A stretch of DNA of 64,000 bases from Beutenbergia cavernae DSM 12333 (GCF_000023105.1 NC_012669.1:682001-746000), one strand, 5' to 3'. Shown: positions 50,336-60,382, counted from the first letter of the stretch. Made by a program: numbers and translations. Notes: generated by a model from the sequence alone, not told the origin.

Positions 50336-53077
50336 GTGCCCAGCTCCGCCCGCAAGCTCGTGATCGTCGAGTCGCCGACCAAGGCGCGCACGATCACGCC
50401 GTTCCTCGGTGACGACTACGACGTCGAGGCGAGCGTCGGGCACATCCGGGACCTCCCGCAGCCGTCCGAGCTGCCCGCGGAGATGAAGAAGGGCCCGTAC
50501 CGGAAGTTCGCCGTCGATGTCGAGAACGGGTTCGACCCGTACTACGTGGTCGACGCTGACAAGAAGAAGAAGGTCAGCGAGCTCCGCAAGAAGCTCAAGG
50601 CGGCCGACGAGCTCTACCTCGCCACGGATGAGGACCGCGAGGGCGAGGCCATCGCGTGGCACCTCCTCGAGGTGCTGGAGCCGAAGGTGCCCGTGAAGCG
50701 GATGGTGTTCCACGAGATCACCCGCGAGGCGATCCAGCGGGCGCTGGAGGCGACGCGCGACCTCGACACGCGCCTCGTCGACGCCCAGGAGACCCGGCGC
50801 ATCCTCGACCGGCTGTATGGCTACGAGGTCTCGCCGGTGCTCTGGCGCAAGATCGGGCCGGGGCTCTCCGCCGGTCGCGTGCAGTCCGTCGCCACGAGGC
50901 TCGTGGTGGAGCGGGAGCGCGAGCGGATGGCGTTCCGCAGCGCGAACTACTGGGACGTGCGCGGCGAGTTCAGCGGCGGGCGCGGCGAGACGGCGGGCAC
51001 GTCGTTCTCCGCGCGGCTGACGGCGCTCGACGGCGACCGGGTCGCCACCGGCCGCGACTTCGACGACTCCGGCTCGCTCACGAGCAGGGCCGTCCACCTC
51101 GACGAGGCGGCCGCGACGGCGCTCGTCTCCGCGCTCGACGGGGTCGACGTCGTCGTACGTTCCGTCGACACCAAGCCGTACACCCGCCGCCCCGCCGCCC
51201 CGTTCACGACGTCGACCCTCCAGCAGGAGGCGAGCCGCAAGCTGCGGATGAACTCGCGCGCGACGATGCGCACGGCGCAGTCGTTGTACGAGAACGGCTA
51301 CATCACGTACATGCGGACCGACTCCGTGACGCTCTCGACCCAGGCGATCACCGCCGCGCGCCGGCAGGCCGCGGAGCTGTACGGCGCGGAGTACGTGCCC
51401 GATGCGCCGCGCCTGTACGCGAACAAGTCGAAGAACGCCCAGGAGGCGCACGAGGCGATCCGGCCCGCCGGCGACTCGTTCCGCACTCCCGCCCAGGTCG
51501 CGAGCCGGCTCTCCGGCGACGAGTTCCGGCTCTACGAGCTCATCTGGAAGCGCACCGTCGCGTCGCAGATGGCTGACGCGAAGGGGTCGACGGCGTCCGT
51601 GAAGCTCGGTGCGAGCGCCGCCTATCCCGACGGCGCGACCCGCGACGCCGAGTTCTCGGCCTCCGGCACCGTCATCACGTTCCGCGGTTTCCTCGCGGCG
51701 TACGAGGAGGGCCGGGACGCGGGCCGGTACGACGAGGACGGCGACGGCGCGGGCCGCGGCTCCTCGTCGGGGTCGTCGGCCGCGCGCGAGACCCGCCTGC
51801 CGGATCTCGCCCAGGGCGACCAGGTCGCCGCGGAGTCGCTCACCGCGGAGGGCCACGACACCTCACCCCCGCCCCGCTACACCGAGGCCAGCCTCACCGC
51901 CGCCCTCGAGGAGCGCGGCATCGGGCGTCCGTCCACGTTCGCCGCCACGATCTCCGTGATCGTGGATCGCGGATACGTCCTGCGCCGCGGACAGGCGCTC
52001 GTGCCGAGCTGGCTGGCGTTCTCGGTGGTCCGGCTGCTGGAGGACCACTTCGGGCGGCTCGTCGACTACGACTTCACGGCCGCGATGGAGTCCGACCTCG
52101 ACCGCATCGCGCGCGGTGAGCAGGACCGCGTGGCGTGGCTGACCCGGTTCTACTTCGGCGACGAGGCGGCCGGCTCGGAGGGGCTGCAGCAGCTCGTCTC
52201 CGAGCTGGGCGACATCGACGCTCGCGGCATCAACTCGATCGACCTCGGTGGCGGCGTCACCGTACGGGTCGGCCGCTACGGTCCGTACCTCGAGGCGACC
52301 GGACCGGACGGCGAGCCGCAGCGCGCGAGCGTGCCCGACGACGTCGCCCCGGACGAGCTGACGCTCGAGCGGGCCCGCGAGCTGCTCGCCACCCAGGGCG
52401 AGGGCGACCGCGAGCTCGGCACCGACCCGGCGACCGGGCGCACCATCGTGGCGCGCAGCGGGCGGTACGGGCCGTACGTCACGGAGGTCATCCCCGACGA
52501 CGCCCCCGCCGCCTCGGACGACGCGAAGCCGGCGAAGCGCAAGCCGGCCAAGCCGAAGCCGCGGACGGCGTCGCTGCTGCAGTCGATGCAGCTCGAGGCG
52601 GTGGATCTCGAGCAGGCGCTCAAGCTTCTCTCCCTGCCGCGCGTGGTCGGCGTCGACCCGGAGTCGGGCGACGAGATCACCGCCCAGAACGGTCGGTACG
52701 GGCCGTACCTCAAGAAGGGCACCGACTCGCGCTCGCTCGAGACCGAGGACCAGATCTTCGACATCACGCTCGAGCAGGCTCTCGCGATCTACGCGCAGCC
52801 CAAGCAGCGGCGCGGGCAGCGGGCGTCGTCGGCGCTGCGCGAGCTCGGGGACGACCCGGTGTCCGGCAAGCCGGTGAGCGTGAAGGACGGACGGTTCGGG
52901 CCGTACGTCACGGACGGCACGACGAACGCGACGCTCCGCAAGGACGACGAGGTCGAGTCGATCACGCCGGAGCGCGCGTTCGAGCTCCTTGCGGAGAAGC
53001 GGGCCAAGGGGCCGGCGAAGAAGCGGACGACGGCGCGGAGCTCGAGCCGGAAGGCGCCCGCCAAGTCGCGCTCCTGA
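50336..53077 (+). CDS. topA: DNA topoisomerase I
   Basis: 913 residues from GTG. A Toprim domain (about 8-140) with DEDREGEAIAW precedes the type IA core; the catalytic Tyr325 is in YITYMRTDS. The C-terminal part has four topoisomerase C-terminal repeats marked by GRYGPY/GRFGPY words and ends in a Lys/Arg-rich tail. No cysteines, so no zinc fingers, which is normal for actinobacterial TopA. It relaxes negative supercoils during transcription and replication. Confidence 0.98.
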   Translation: MPSSARKLVIVESPTKARTITPFLGDDYDVEASVGHIRDLPQPSELPAEMKKGPYRKFAVDVENGFDPYYVVDADKKKKVSELRKKLKAADELYLATDEDREGEAIAWHLLEVLEPKVPVKRMVFHEITREAIQRALEATRDLDTRLVDAQETRRILDRLYGYEVSPVLWRKIGPGLSAGRVQSVATRLVVERERERMAFRSANYWDVRGEFSGGRGETAGTSFSARLTALDGDRVATGRDFDDSGSLTSRAVHLDEAAATALVSALDGVDVVVRSVDTKPYTRRPAAPFTTSTLQQEASRKLRMNSRATMRTAQSLYENGYITYMRTDSVTLSTQAITAARRQAAELYGAEYVPDAPRLYANKSKNAQEAHEAIRPAGDSFRTPAQVASRLSGDEFRLYELIWKRTVASQMADAKGSTASVKLGASAAYPDGATRDAEFSASGTVITFRGFLAAYEEGRDAGRYDEDGDGAGRGSSSGSSAARETRLPDLAQGDQVAAESLTAEGHDTSPPPRYTEASLTAALEERGIGRPSTFAATISVIVDRGYVLRRGQALVPSWLAFSVVRLLEDHFGRLVDYDFTAAMESDLDRIARGEQDRVAWLTRFYFGDEAAGSEGLQQLVSELGDIDARGINSIDLGGGVTVRVGRYGPYLEATGPDGEPQRASVPDDVAPDELTLERARELLATQGEGDRELGTDPATGRTIVARSGRYGPYVTEVIPDDAPAASDDAKPAKRKPAKPKPRTASLLQSMQLEAVDLEQALKLLSLPRVVGVDPESGDEITAQNGRYGPYLKKGTDSRSLETEDQIFDITLEQALAIYAQPKQRRGQRASSALRELGDDPVSGKPVSVKDGRFGPYVTDGTTNATLRKDDEVESITPERAFELLAEKRAKGPAKKRTTARSSSRKAPAKSRS

Positions 53078-53185
53078 GGCCGGGACTGGACCTGAGCGGT
53101 CTGGGCGCGGGTCGACCGTGCGGTCGGTCCCGCGGGGCCGCCGGTCGAGGTGAGGTTCCGCACGGTCGACGTCGGGTGGCCGCCC

Positions 53186-53191
53186 TAGGCT
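53186..53191 (+). promoter_or_regulatory. -10 box of the oxidoreductase gene (leaderless)
   Basis: TAGGCT ends 7 nt before GTG at 53199. Confidence 0.45.
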
Positions 53192-53198
53192 GGGCGAC

Positions 53199-54239
53199 GT
53201 GACCGATCCCACGCCGCCCGACGCCCTGCTCACGAGCGCCACCGCGCCCGACCCGATGGACGCGCCACCGTTGCGGTGGGGGATCCTCGCGCCGGGGGGC
53301 ATCGCGCAGAACTTCGCGCGCACGGTGCCGGAGCACACCCGGGCGTCGGTCATCGCCGTCGGATCGCGCAGCCTCGAGCGCGCGGAGTCCTTCGCCACGG
53401 AGTTCGGCATCCGTCGCGCCTACGGCAGCTACTCCCAGCTCGTCGAGGATGACGACGTCGACGCCGTGTACGTCGCGTCGCCGCACAGCGAGCACCGCGC
53501 CCACGCGCTCCTCGCGATCCGGGCCGGCAAGCCGGTGCTCGTGGAGAAGGCGTTCACGCGGAACGCCGCCGAGGCGCGCGAGGTGTTCGACGCCGCGGAG
53601 CAGGCCGGGCTCTACGCGATGGAGGCCATGTGGTCCCGTTTCCTCCCGCACTACGCGGCGGTGCGGGAGATCGTGGCGAGCGGGGAGATCGGCGACGTCG
53701 TGTCCGTCACCGCTCAGCACGGGCAACGGCTCGTCTTCGGCCCGGAGCACCGCCTCTGGAACCCCGCCCTGGCCGGCGGCGCCGTCCTCGACCTGGCGGT
53801 GTACCCGATCTCGTTCGTGCACATGCTGCTCGGGGTGCCGGACGAGGTGCTCGCGGTCGGGTCCCTCTCGGACCTCGGCGTGGACGAGGGCGAGACCGTG
53901 CTCCTGCGGTACGGCGCACGCACCGTCGCCGTCGCCGAGGCGACGATGCTCGGCGCGATGCCGAACACCGCGACGATCACCGGGACCGCCGGCCGCGTCG
54001 AGATCCCCCGCACGTTCTACGTCCCGAACCGGGTGGTGGTGACACCCCTGGACGGGGAGCCGCGCGTCGTGCACGGCGAGGCGGTGGGCGGGTTCCAGTT
54101 CCAGGCGGCCGAGGCGGCGCGGCGCATCGCGGCCGGCGAGCTGGAGTCGCCGACGCTGACCTGGGCGGCGACGCTCGAGGTCATGGAGATCATGGACGAG
54201 GTGCGGCGTCAGCTGGGGGTCGTCTACCCGGGGGAGTGA
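53199..54239 (+). CDS. Gfo/Idh/MocA-family NAD(P)-dependent oxidoreductase
   Basis: 346 residues from GTG. An N-terminal nucleotide-binding domain (WGILAPGGIAQNFARTV; GSRSLERAESFATEFGI) includes the conserved EKAFTRNAAEA (EKP-like with Ala for Pro). The C-terminal alpha/beta domain has GGAVLDLAVYPISFVHMLLG. Acts on a sugar, inositol or dihydrodiol; substrate unknown. Followed by the DinB-like gene after 26 bp. Confidence 0.92.
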   Translation: MTDPTPPDALLTSATAPDPMDAPPLRWGILAPGGIAQNFARTVPEHTRASVIAVGSRSLERAESFATEFGIRRAYGSYSQLVEDDDVDAVYVASPHSEHRAHALLAIRAGKPVLVEKAFTRNAAEAREVFDAAEQAGLYAMEAMWSRFLPHYAAVREIVASGEIGDVVSVTAQHGQRLVFGPEHRLWNPALAGGAVLDLAVYPISFVHMLLGVPDEVLAVGSLSDLGVDEGETVLLRYGARTVAVAEATMLGAMPNTATITGTAGRVEIPRTFYVPNRVVVTPLDGEPRVVHGEAVGGFQFQAAEAARRIAAGELESPTLTWAATLEVMEIMDEVRRQLGVVYPGE

Positions 54240-54265
54240 CGCTGCCGCGTGCGAGGAGCTGGGCC

Positions 54266-54844
54266 GTGGACATCAAGGACGAGCTGCACCGCAAGCTGAG
54301 AGCTGCTCGGGCGTCGTTCCTCTCGCGGCTCGACGGGCTCGACGAGTACGGCCTGCGCCGGCCGATGACGCCGACCGGCACGAACCTGCTCGGCCTCGCG
54401 AAGCACCTCGGCACGATGGAGTACGGCTACCTCGGTGACTGCGTGGGCCGGCCCGCACCGGAACCGATCCCGTGGCTCGAGGACGGGTCCATCTGGGACG
54501 GCGGCGACATGTGGGCGACGCCGCGGGAGTCGAGCCAGCAGATCGTCGCGTTCTACCGCCGCGCCTGCGAGCACGCGGACGCGTCCGTCGACGTGCTCGA
54601 CCTCGATTCCCCGGCCCACGTCCCGTGGTGGGCGGAGGGAGAGCGCGACACGACGCTCGGCGTCCTCCTCGTCCGGATGCTCGACGAGACGGCGCACCAC
54701 GCCGGCCACGCCGACATCGTGCGGGAGCTCGTCGACGGCCTCGCCGGTCCGGACCACGACGAGATCGACGACGCCACGTGGCGTGAGTACCTCGAGCGCG
54801 TGCAGGCGGCGGCCGACGCGTTCCGGCCGTCAGCGTCCGGCTGA
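54266..54844 (+). CDS. DinB-like (DUF664) protein
   Basis: 192 residues from GTG with GAGGAG about 8 nt upstream. Four-helix DinB/DUF664 fold with metal-type His residues: LGLAKHLGTMEYGYLG, and LDETAHHAGHADIVREL near the C-terminus. Members include thiol transferases, but this one cannot be assigned. Its 3' end overlaps the convergent membrane gene by 15 bp. Confidence 0.9.
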   Translation: MDIKDELHRKLRAARASFLSRLDGLDEYGLRRPMTPTGTNLLGLAKHLGTMEYGYLGDCVGRPAPEPIPWLEDGSIWDGGDMWATPRESSQQIVAFYRRACEHADASVDVLDLDSPAHVPWWAEGERDTTLGVLLVRMLDETAHHAGHADIVRELVDGLAGPDHDEIDDATWREYLERVQAAADAFRPSASG

Positions 54845-55354
54845 CGGGCGCCGCACCAGCAGGTGCACCGTGTGCACCACCGCGAATGCCACGGTGAACC
54901 ACGCCGTCGTGACCATCATCGCCCCGCCGTCGTCGAAGGTCGGCGTCGGCGACCCCGCTCCGATCTTCGTGGCGAGCATGAGGGCGGCGAGCAGCGCGAG
55001 GACGGCGATCGTGATCGGCAGCCCGACCGTGCGGACGTCGCGGAACGCCGCGACGAGGCAGGCCGCCGCGACCGAGAACAGCACGAGCAGCCCCAGCATC
55101 GCGATCGCGGCACCACGGCCGTGACCGATCAGCTCCCACATCGACGCATACGTGCTCGTGACGTTGCCGTCGACGACGTCCGCGTAGATCTGCGTGCCGC
55201 TCAGTGCGATGGCGAGCATGCCGATCGCGGCGTACACGCGGCCGTAACCCGGCGGGGACGCCGGCCGGGCCGGGGGTGCGTAGCCGAGCGGCTGCGGGAC
55301 GGCGTGCCCGGGCGGCGGCTGCGGTCCGGGCGGCGGTGTCATGGGTGACGTCAT
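54830..55354 (-). CDS. Small membrane protein with Pro-rich N-terminus
   Basis: 174 residues starting [20 protein letters not shown] at 55352-55354 with a GAGAGAGAGGA tract upstream. About 40 Pro-rich residues precede four predicted spans (about 42-57, 80-103, 110-127, 142-163). No family recognised. The arrangement is convergent with the DinB-like gene, with 15 bp of overlap. Confidence 0.75.
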   Translation of the reverse strand: MTSPMTPPPGPQPPPGHAVPQPLGYAPPARPASPPGYGRVYAAIGMLAIALSGTQIYADVVDGNVTSTYASMWELIGHGRGAAIAMLGLLVLFSVAAACLVAAFRDVRTVGLPITIAVLALLAALMLATKIGAGSPTPTFDDGGAMMVTTAWFTVAFAVVHTVHLLVRRPSAGR

Positions 55355-55466
55355 GGTGGTCCTCTCTCTCGGATCCGTGCCCACCCTGCACCGCCCGGCT
55401 TACACCGGGCTTGCGCCGGGACCGGCCCGGCGGCGGATCGCGCGATCGTCGGAGGGGAAGCGGAAC

Positions 55467-55472
55467 TAGGCT
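55467..55472 (+). promoter_or_regulatory. -10 box of tmk (leaderless)
   Basis: TAGGCT ends 7 nt before GTG at 55480. Confidence 0.45.
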
Positions 55473-55479
55473 GGCGCGC

Positions 55480-56112
55480 GTGAGGAGTCAGCCGCCCGGG
55501 GTGTTCGTCTCGTTCGAGGGCGGCGACGGCGCCGGCAAGACGACGCAGCTCGAGCTGCTCGCGACCTGGATCGAGCAGGCGGGTCGGGAGGTGGTGCGCA
55601 CGCGGGAACCCGGGGGGACGGCGATCGGCCGCACGCTGCGGGACCTCGTGCTGCACGGCGAGGACGTCGACGCCCGCACCGAGGCCCTGCTGTACGCCAC
55701 GGACCGCGCGCACCACGTCGCCTCGCTCGTGCGTCCTGCTCTGGCGCGCGGCGCCGTCGTCCTCACCGACCGGTACGTCGACTCCTCCCTCGCGTACCAG
55801 GCCGGCGGGCGCGAGCTGGCGGCGGACGACGTCCGGCGGCTGTCGATGTGGGCGGTGGATGGTCTGATGCCGGATGTGACGATCCTGCTCGACCTCGACC
55901 CGGCACACCTGCCGGCGCGCCTCACCGCCGCTCCGGACCGGCTCGAGCGTGCCGGCAGCGCGTTCCACGTGCGCACCCGTGAGGCGTACCTGGGGCTCGC
56001 GGCGCGCGAGCCGGAGCGCTGGCTCGTGCTCGACGCCGCGCTGGGGCGTGCGGAGCTCGCGGCGCAGGTGCGGGCGCGTGTGGCGCCGCGGCTCGGGAGG
56101 ACCGGCACGTGA
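55480..56112 (+). CDS. tmk: Thymidylate kinase
   Basis: 210 residues from GTG. P-loop [12 protein letters not shown], the DR(Y/H) motif in [13 protein letters not shown] and LID region REPGGT. Phosphorylates dTMP to dTDP. Its stop overlaps the holB start (GTGA), the usual actinobacterial pairing. Confidence 0.97.
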   Translation: MRSQPPGVFVSFEGGDGAGKTTQLELLATWIEQAGREVVRTREPGGTAIGRTLRDLVLHGEDVDARTEALLYATDRAHHVASLVRPALARGAVVLTDRYVDSSLAYQAGGRELAADDVRRLSMWAVDGLMPDVTILLDLDPAHLPARLTAAPDRLERAGSAFHVRTREAYLGLAAREPERWLVLDAALGRAELAAQVRARVAPRLGRTGT

Positions 56113-57266
56113 CCGGCGTGTGGGACGACGTCGTCGGCCAGGACGCCGCCGTGGCCGAGCTTCGCGACGCAGCCCGCGACCCGGCGTCGATGACGCACGC
56201 CTGGCTGGTCACGGGCCCGCCCGGCTCGGGGCGGTCGGTCGCCGCGCGGGCGTTCGCCGCGGCGCTGCAGGCGGACGACGCCGACTCCTCGCCGGAGGCG
56301 GCGAACGCGCGGCGGCGCGTGCTCGCCGGCACGCACCCGGACGTGCACGTGGCGGCGACCGAGAAGTCGATCATCACGATCACCGAGGCCCGCGAGCTGG
56401 TGACCCTCGCCCAGCGTGCGCCGGCCGAGGGGCGGTGGCGGGTGATCGTGGTCGAGGACGCCGACCGGATGGTCGAGCGGACCTCGAACGTGCTGCTCAA
56501 GGCGATCGAGGAACCCCCGCCGCGCACGGTGTGGCTGCTGTGCGCGCCGAGCCCGCAGGACGTCGTCGCGACGATCCGGTCGCGGTGCCGCCAGGTGTCC
56601 CTGCGCGTGCCGCCGGCACATGCCGTGGCCGACCTCCTCGTCCGCCGGCACGGCATCGGCCACGAGCTCGCGCTGGAGGCCGCGTTCGCCGCCCAGAGCC
56701 ACATCGGCCTGGCGACGAGGCTGGCGCTGAACGCGGAGGCGCGTGAGCGCCGCTCCCGGGTTCTCGAGCTCGCGGCGTCGATCCGCGGCGTCGGCGACGC
56801 GGTGCTGGCGGCCGGGGAGCTCGTCGAGGTGGCGAGCGCCCAGGCGAAGGCGTCGACCGAGGATCGCGACGCGGCCGAGCGCGCGGAGCTCCTGCACGCG
56901 ATGGGCGCCGACGACGGCGCGTCCACCGCGCGGTCGTTGCCGCCCGCGCTCCGCAGCCAGCTCCGCCAGCTCGAGGACGACCAGAAGCGGCGCGCGAAAC
57001 GGGCCGTGCACGACGTCCTCGACCGGGCCATGACGGACCTGCTGTCGCTGTACCGCGACGTGCTCGTCGTCCAGCTCGGTGCCGACGTCGAGCTCGTCAA
57101 CGGTGGCCACGCCGAGCGGGTGCGCGCCCTGGCGAACGCCTCGACGGCCGAGCAGTCGGTCCGCCGGATGGACGCGATCGCGCAGGCGCGCACCCGGCTC
57201 GGCGCCAACGTCGCGCCGCTGCTCGCCACGGAGGCGATGGCCGTCGCGCTCCGGCCGCAGGCGTGA
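56109..57266 (+). CDS. holB: DNA polymerase III delta-prime subunit lacking the zinc cysteines
   Basis: 385 residues from GTG. AAA+ clamp-loader subunit: P-loop-like [13 protein letters not shown] (no Walker Lys, as in delta-prime), [33 protein letters not shown] and IRSRCRQ (SRC motif). The segment that normally carries the four zinc-binding Cys between the P-loop and LAGTHPDV has none here (it runs ...[21 protein letters not shown]). Part of the replisome clamp loader that places the beta clamp on DNA. Coupled to tmk. Confidence 0.94.
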   Translation: MTGVWDDVVGQDAAVAELRDAARDPASMTHAWLVTGPPGSGRSVAARAFAAALQADDADSSPEAANARRRVLAGTHPDVHVAATEKSIITITEARELVTLAQRAPAEGRWRVIVVEDADRMVERTSNVLLKAIEEPPPRTVWLLCAPSPQDVVATIRSRCRQVSLRVPPAHAVADLLVRRHGIGHELALEAAFAAQSHIGLATRLALNAEARERRSRVLELAASIRGVGDAVLAAGELVEVASAQAKASTEDRDAAERAELLHAMGADDGASTARSLPPALRSQLRQLEDDQKRRAKRAVHDVLDRAMTDLLSLYRDVLVVQLGADVELVNGGHAERVRALANASTAEQSVRRMDAIAQARTRLGANVAPLLATEAMAVALRPQA

Positions 57267-57289
57267 GCCGCGCGTGGCGGGAGGGCCCG

Positions 57290-57295
57290 TACGCT
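57290..57295 (+). promoter_or_regulatory. -10 box of the hydrolase gene (leaderless)
   Basis: TACGCT ends 6 nt before GTG at 57302, which favours this start over the GTG at 57263 that overlaps holB. Confidence 0.45.
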
Positions 57296-57301
57296 GACCC
57301 G

Positions 57302-58840
57302 GTGAGCAGGAGGCGAGCGGCGCGTGGCGTCGCGGCAGTGCTGGCGGTGGCAGGCCTGGCGGCCGCGTGCGCGGGTCCCGCGCCGATGCTGCAGCCGGTC
57401 GACGCGGGCGCGCCGACGGATCCGGGGCAGCAGGGGAGCGCCACGCCGCAGCCGTCGGACGACGCGCTCGCGGAGTTCTACACGCAGGTGCCGTCCTGGT
57501 ACGCGTGCGGCGGCGGGTTCGAGTGCGCCGACGTCGAGGTGCCGCTCGACTACGACGCGCCCGACGGGGAGCGCGTGCAGCTCGCGGTCAAGCGGCTCCC
57601 GGCCGACGACCCGGCCGCCCGGCAGGGTTCGCTGCTCGTCAACCCGGGCGGGCCGGGTGCGTCGGGCCTCGACCTCGTGGACTCGGCCGCCGACCTGTTC
57701 TCGAACCGCGTGCTCGACGCGTACGACGTCGTCGGTTTCGACCCGCGGGGCGTGGGCAGCTCGACCAAGATCGTGTGTCTGGGTCCCGACGAGGAGGACC
57801 CCAGCGGCGGCGACTACGACCTGTCCGACGACGCGGAGGTGCAGCGCCTCGTCGACGACCTGGACGCGCTCGGCGAGATGTGCCGGGACCACTCCGGCGA
57901 CCTGCTCGATCACGTCGACACCGTGCACGCCGCCCGTGACCTGGACGTGCTCCGGGCGGTGCTCGGCGACGAGCGTCTGACGTACCTCGGCTTCTCCTAC
58001 GGCACCATCCTCGGGGCGACGTTCGCGGAGCTCTTCCCGGACCGCGTGGGGCGGCTCGTGCTCGACGGGGCGATCGACCCGTCGATCGACTACACGCAGA
58101 TGACGGCGGACCAGGTCGACGGCTTCGAGGTCGCGTTCCGCTCCTACCTCGCGAACTGCCTCGAGGGCGACGCGTGCCCGTTCAGCGGCACCGAGGACGA
58201 GGCGTACGACCGGGCGGTGGCGTTCCTCGAGGAGCTCGACGCCGAGCCGCTCCCGTCCGAGGGCGAGGACGGCGAGCTCACGAGCGACGAGGCGTACGGG
58301 GCGATCCAGTCCTCGATGTACGTGGCCTGGGCCTGGGAGGCACTGAGCGAGGGCTTCACGCAGGCATTCGAGGACGCCGACGGTTCGGCGCTCGACGTCA
58401 TCGCCCACGAGAACGACGACCCGGATCCGAACGCGGACTTCGCGTTCTGGGGCATCGACTGCAGCGACTACCCGATCACCTCGAGTGTCGACGAGATCCT
58501 CGCGCAGGCGGACGAGCTGGAGGAGGCCTCGGCCCTGTTCGGGGCGGCGATGGGCACCGGTGAGCTCGTGTGCCGCCAGTGGCCGTACCAGTCGACGGCG
58601 GTGCGTGAGCCGATCGAGGCCGCCGGCGCCGCGCCGATCCTGGTCGTCGGCACGACGCGCGACCCGGCGACGCCGTACCGGTGGGCGGAGGCACTCGCCG
58701 GCCAGCTCGAGTCGGGGCGGCTGCTCACCTGGGACGGCGACGGCCACACGGCGTACGCGAGCGGCAGCCCGTGCATCGACGAGGCGGTCCAGGCCTACCT
58801 GCTGGACGGGACCCTGCCGGACGACGGCACGGTCTGCTGA
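57302..58840 (+). CDS. Secreted or lipid-anchored alpha/beta hydrolase of the TAP (tripeptidyl aminopeptidase) type
   Basis: 512 residues from GTG. An export signal VSRRRAARGVAAVLAVAGLAAAC ends at Cys; the lipobox LAAAC is weak. Alpha/beta-hydrolase core with nucleophile Ser232 in GFSYGTILG, oxyanion NPGGPGASG, and a C-terminal TAP-like domain ending DGDGHTAYASGSPCIDEAV with the catalytic His. Homologues in actinobacteria (Slp type) release N-terminal tripeptides from exported proteins. Confidence 0.9.
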   Translation: MSRRRAARGVAAVLAVAGLAAACAGPAPMLQPVDAGAPTDPGQQGSATPQPSDDALAEFYTQVPSWYACGGGFECADVEVPLDYDAPDGERVQLAVKRLPADDPAARQGSLLVNPGGPGASGLDLVDSAADLFSNRVLDAYDVVGFDPRGVGSSTKIVCLGPDEEDPSGGDYDLSDDAEVQRLVDDLDALGEMCRDHSGDLLDHVDTVHAARDLDVLRAVLGDERLTYLGFSYGTILGATFAELFPDRVGRLVLDGAIDPSIDYTQMTADQVDGFEVAFRSYLANCLEGDACPFSGTEDEAYDRAVAFLEELDAEPLPSEGEDGELTSDEAYGAIQSSMYVAWAWEALSEGFTQAFEDADGSALDVIAHENDDPDPNADFAFWGIDCSDYPITSSVDEILAQADELEEASALFGAAMGTGELVCRQWPYQSTAVREPIEAAGAAPILVVGTTRDPATPYRWAEALAGQLESGRLLTWDGDGHTAYASGSPCIDEAVQAYLLDGTLPDDGTVC

Positions 58841-58903
58841 CGCCCGGACCTCACACCCACGAGGACGTCGCGGGCCGGGAGTGCCCCCGCGGGGCCGCCC
58901 GGC

Positions 58904-58909
58904 TACGGT
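58904..58909 (+). promoter_or_regulatory. -10 box of the stand-alone LigD-type polymerase gene (leaderless)
   Basis: TACGGT ends 7 nt before ATG at 58917. Confidence 0.45.
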
Positions 58910-58916
58910 GGCGACC

Positions 58917-59921
58917 ATGGCCCGCGAGGCGAGTGACGCCGTCGAGCTCGAGATCGCCGACAAGGTCGTCCGCCTCACGCACCCGGACCGCGTGTACTTC
59001 CCGGAGCACGGGTACACGAAGCGGGACCTCGCGGAGTACTACGTGGCCGTGGGTGACGGGATCGTCCGTGCCCTGCGGGAGCGGCCGTGCATGCTGCACC
59101 GGTTCCCGAAGGGCATCGCGGAGAAGAAGGTCCACCAGAAGCGCGTGCCCGCCGGGGCGCCACCGTGGGTGCGGACGGTGCGGGTCGAGTTCCCGCGCTA
59201 CGGCCGGCACGCGTACGAGCTGTGCGTGACCGAGCCGGCGCAGGTGATCTGGGCGGTCCAGATGTCGACAGTCGAGTTCCACCCCTGGAACTCCCGCGCC
59301 GCCGACACCGAGAAGCCCGACGAGTGGCGCATCGACCTCGACCCGGGGCCGGACTGCCCGTTCTCCCGCGTGCAGCGCGTGGCCGGCGTCGTGCACGAGG
59401 TGCTGGACGAGCTGGGCGCGGTGGGGTGGCCGAAGACGTCGGGCGGGTCGGGGCTGCACATCTACGTGCGGATCGAGCCGCGGTACGGGTTCAAGGACGT
59501 GCGGCGTGCTGCGCTGGCGTTCGCGCGGGAGATCGAGCGTCGGGCGCCCGACGACGTCACGACGACGTGGTGGACCCGCGACAGGGATCCGGCGCTGCTG
59601 TTCGTCGACTACAACCAGAACGCGCGCGACCACACGATCGCCGCCGCCTACTCGGTCCGCGGGGTGCCGGACGCGCGGGTGTCCGCACCGATCACGTGGG
59701 CGGAGGTGCCCGACGTCGACCCGCACGACTTCACGATCGGCACGATGCCGGACCGCTTCGAAGCGCTCGGCGACCTGCACGCCGGGATCGACGACGCGGT
59801 GTTCTCCATCGAGCCGTTGCTCGAGTGGGCGGAGCGGGACGAGCGCGCGGGCGCCGATGCCGGTGGCCCCACGGACGAGGCGGACGACGCGGACGAGTCG
59901 GACCAGGAGGAGCACGCATGA
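58917..59921 (+). CDS. Stand-alone LigD-type primase-polymerase
   Basis: 334 residues. A single archaeo-eukaryotic primase-type POL domain: TKRDLAEYYVAVGDG, RIDLDPGPDCPF (metal Asp pair), TSGGSGLHIYVRIEP and DYNQNARDHTIAAAYSVRG. The last 40 residues are acidic. Homologous to the POL domain of ligD at 45701 but without PE or LIG modules, like mycobacterial PolD1-type enzymes that fill gaps and add ribonucleotides. Overlaps the DIP1984 gene by ATGA. Confidence 0.93.
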   Translation: MAREASDAVELEIADKVVRLTHPDRVYFPEHGYTKRDLAEYYVAVGDGIVRALRERPCMLHRFPKGIAEKKVHQKRVPAGAPPWVRTVRVEFPRYGRHAYELCVTEPAQVIWAVQMSTVEFHPWNSRAADTEKPDEWRIDLDPGPDCPFSRVQRVAGVVHEVLDELGAVGWPKTSGGSGLHIYVRIEPRYGFKDVRRAALAFAREIERRAPDDVTTTWWTRDRDPALLFVDYNQNARDHTIAAAYSVRGVPDARVSAPITWAEVPDVDPHDFTIGTMPDRFEALGDLHAGIDDAVFSIEPLLEWAERDERAGADAGGPTDEADDADESDQEEHA

Positions 59922-60382
59922 AGCTGGCGGAGGCACTCGCCCGGCGGGCCGAGCTGACGCAGAGGTTCCAGGAGCTGCGCGGGCGGGCGGTGGCCTCGGC
60001 CCGGCACCAGGAGGGCGACCAGCCGGACGAGGATCCGGGTGAGCTCCTGGCCGAGGCGGAACGGGTCGCTGCGGAGCTCGAGGAGCTCATGGCACGGATC
60101 AACGCCACGAACCTGGCCACGGAGGTCGAGCCGGGCCTGACCGTGACCCGGGCGCTCGCGAGACGGGACGTGCTGCGGCTGCGCCGCGACCTGCGCGTGG
60201 ACCTCGCGGACGCCGGCTCGGTGGGCCAGGGCGGCAGGTTCGGGCGCTCCGAGATCAAGTCGGTGTCGTCGGTCGACGTGCGCGCGCTGCGGCACGACGC
60301 CGACGCTCTGGCGGCCGAGCTGCGGGCCCTCGACTCGCGGCTCCAGGCAACGAACTGGACGACGGAGGTGGTCGACGGCTGA
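59918..60382 (+). CDS. DIP1984-family (septicolysin-like) protein
   Basis: 154 residues, ATG overlapping the polymerase stop. Mostly helical with coiled-coil-like heptads: LAEALARRAELTQRFQELRGRAVASARHQEGDQPDEDP ... ELEELMARINATNLATEV ... IKSVSSVDVRALRHDADALAAELRALDSRLQATNWTTEV. The NxTN-T-E pattern and the repeated NATNLATEV/QATNWTTEV words match DIP1984 proteins by memory. Function unknown. Confidence 0.85.
   Translation: MKLAEALARRAELTQRFQELRGRAVASARHQEGDQPDEDPGELLAEAERVAAELEELMARINATNLATEVEPGLTVTRALARRDVLRLRRDLRVDLADAGSVGQGGRFGRSEIKSVSSVDVRALRHDADALAAELRALDSRLQATNWTTEVVDG

Noticed and set aside
50336-53077. TopA without cysteines as a truncated enzyme
   Set aside because: Actinobacterial TopA normally lacks zinc fingers and has a basic tail, as here.
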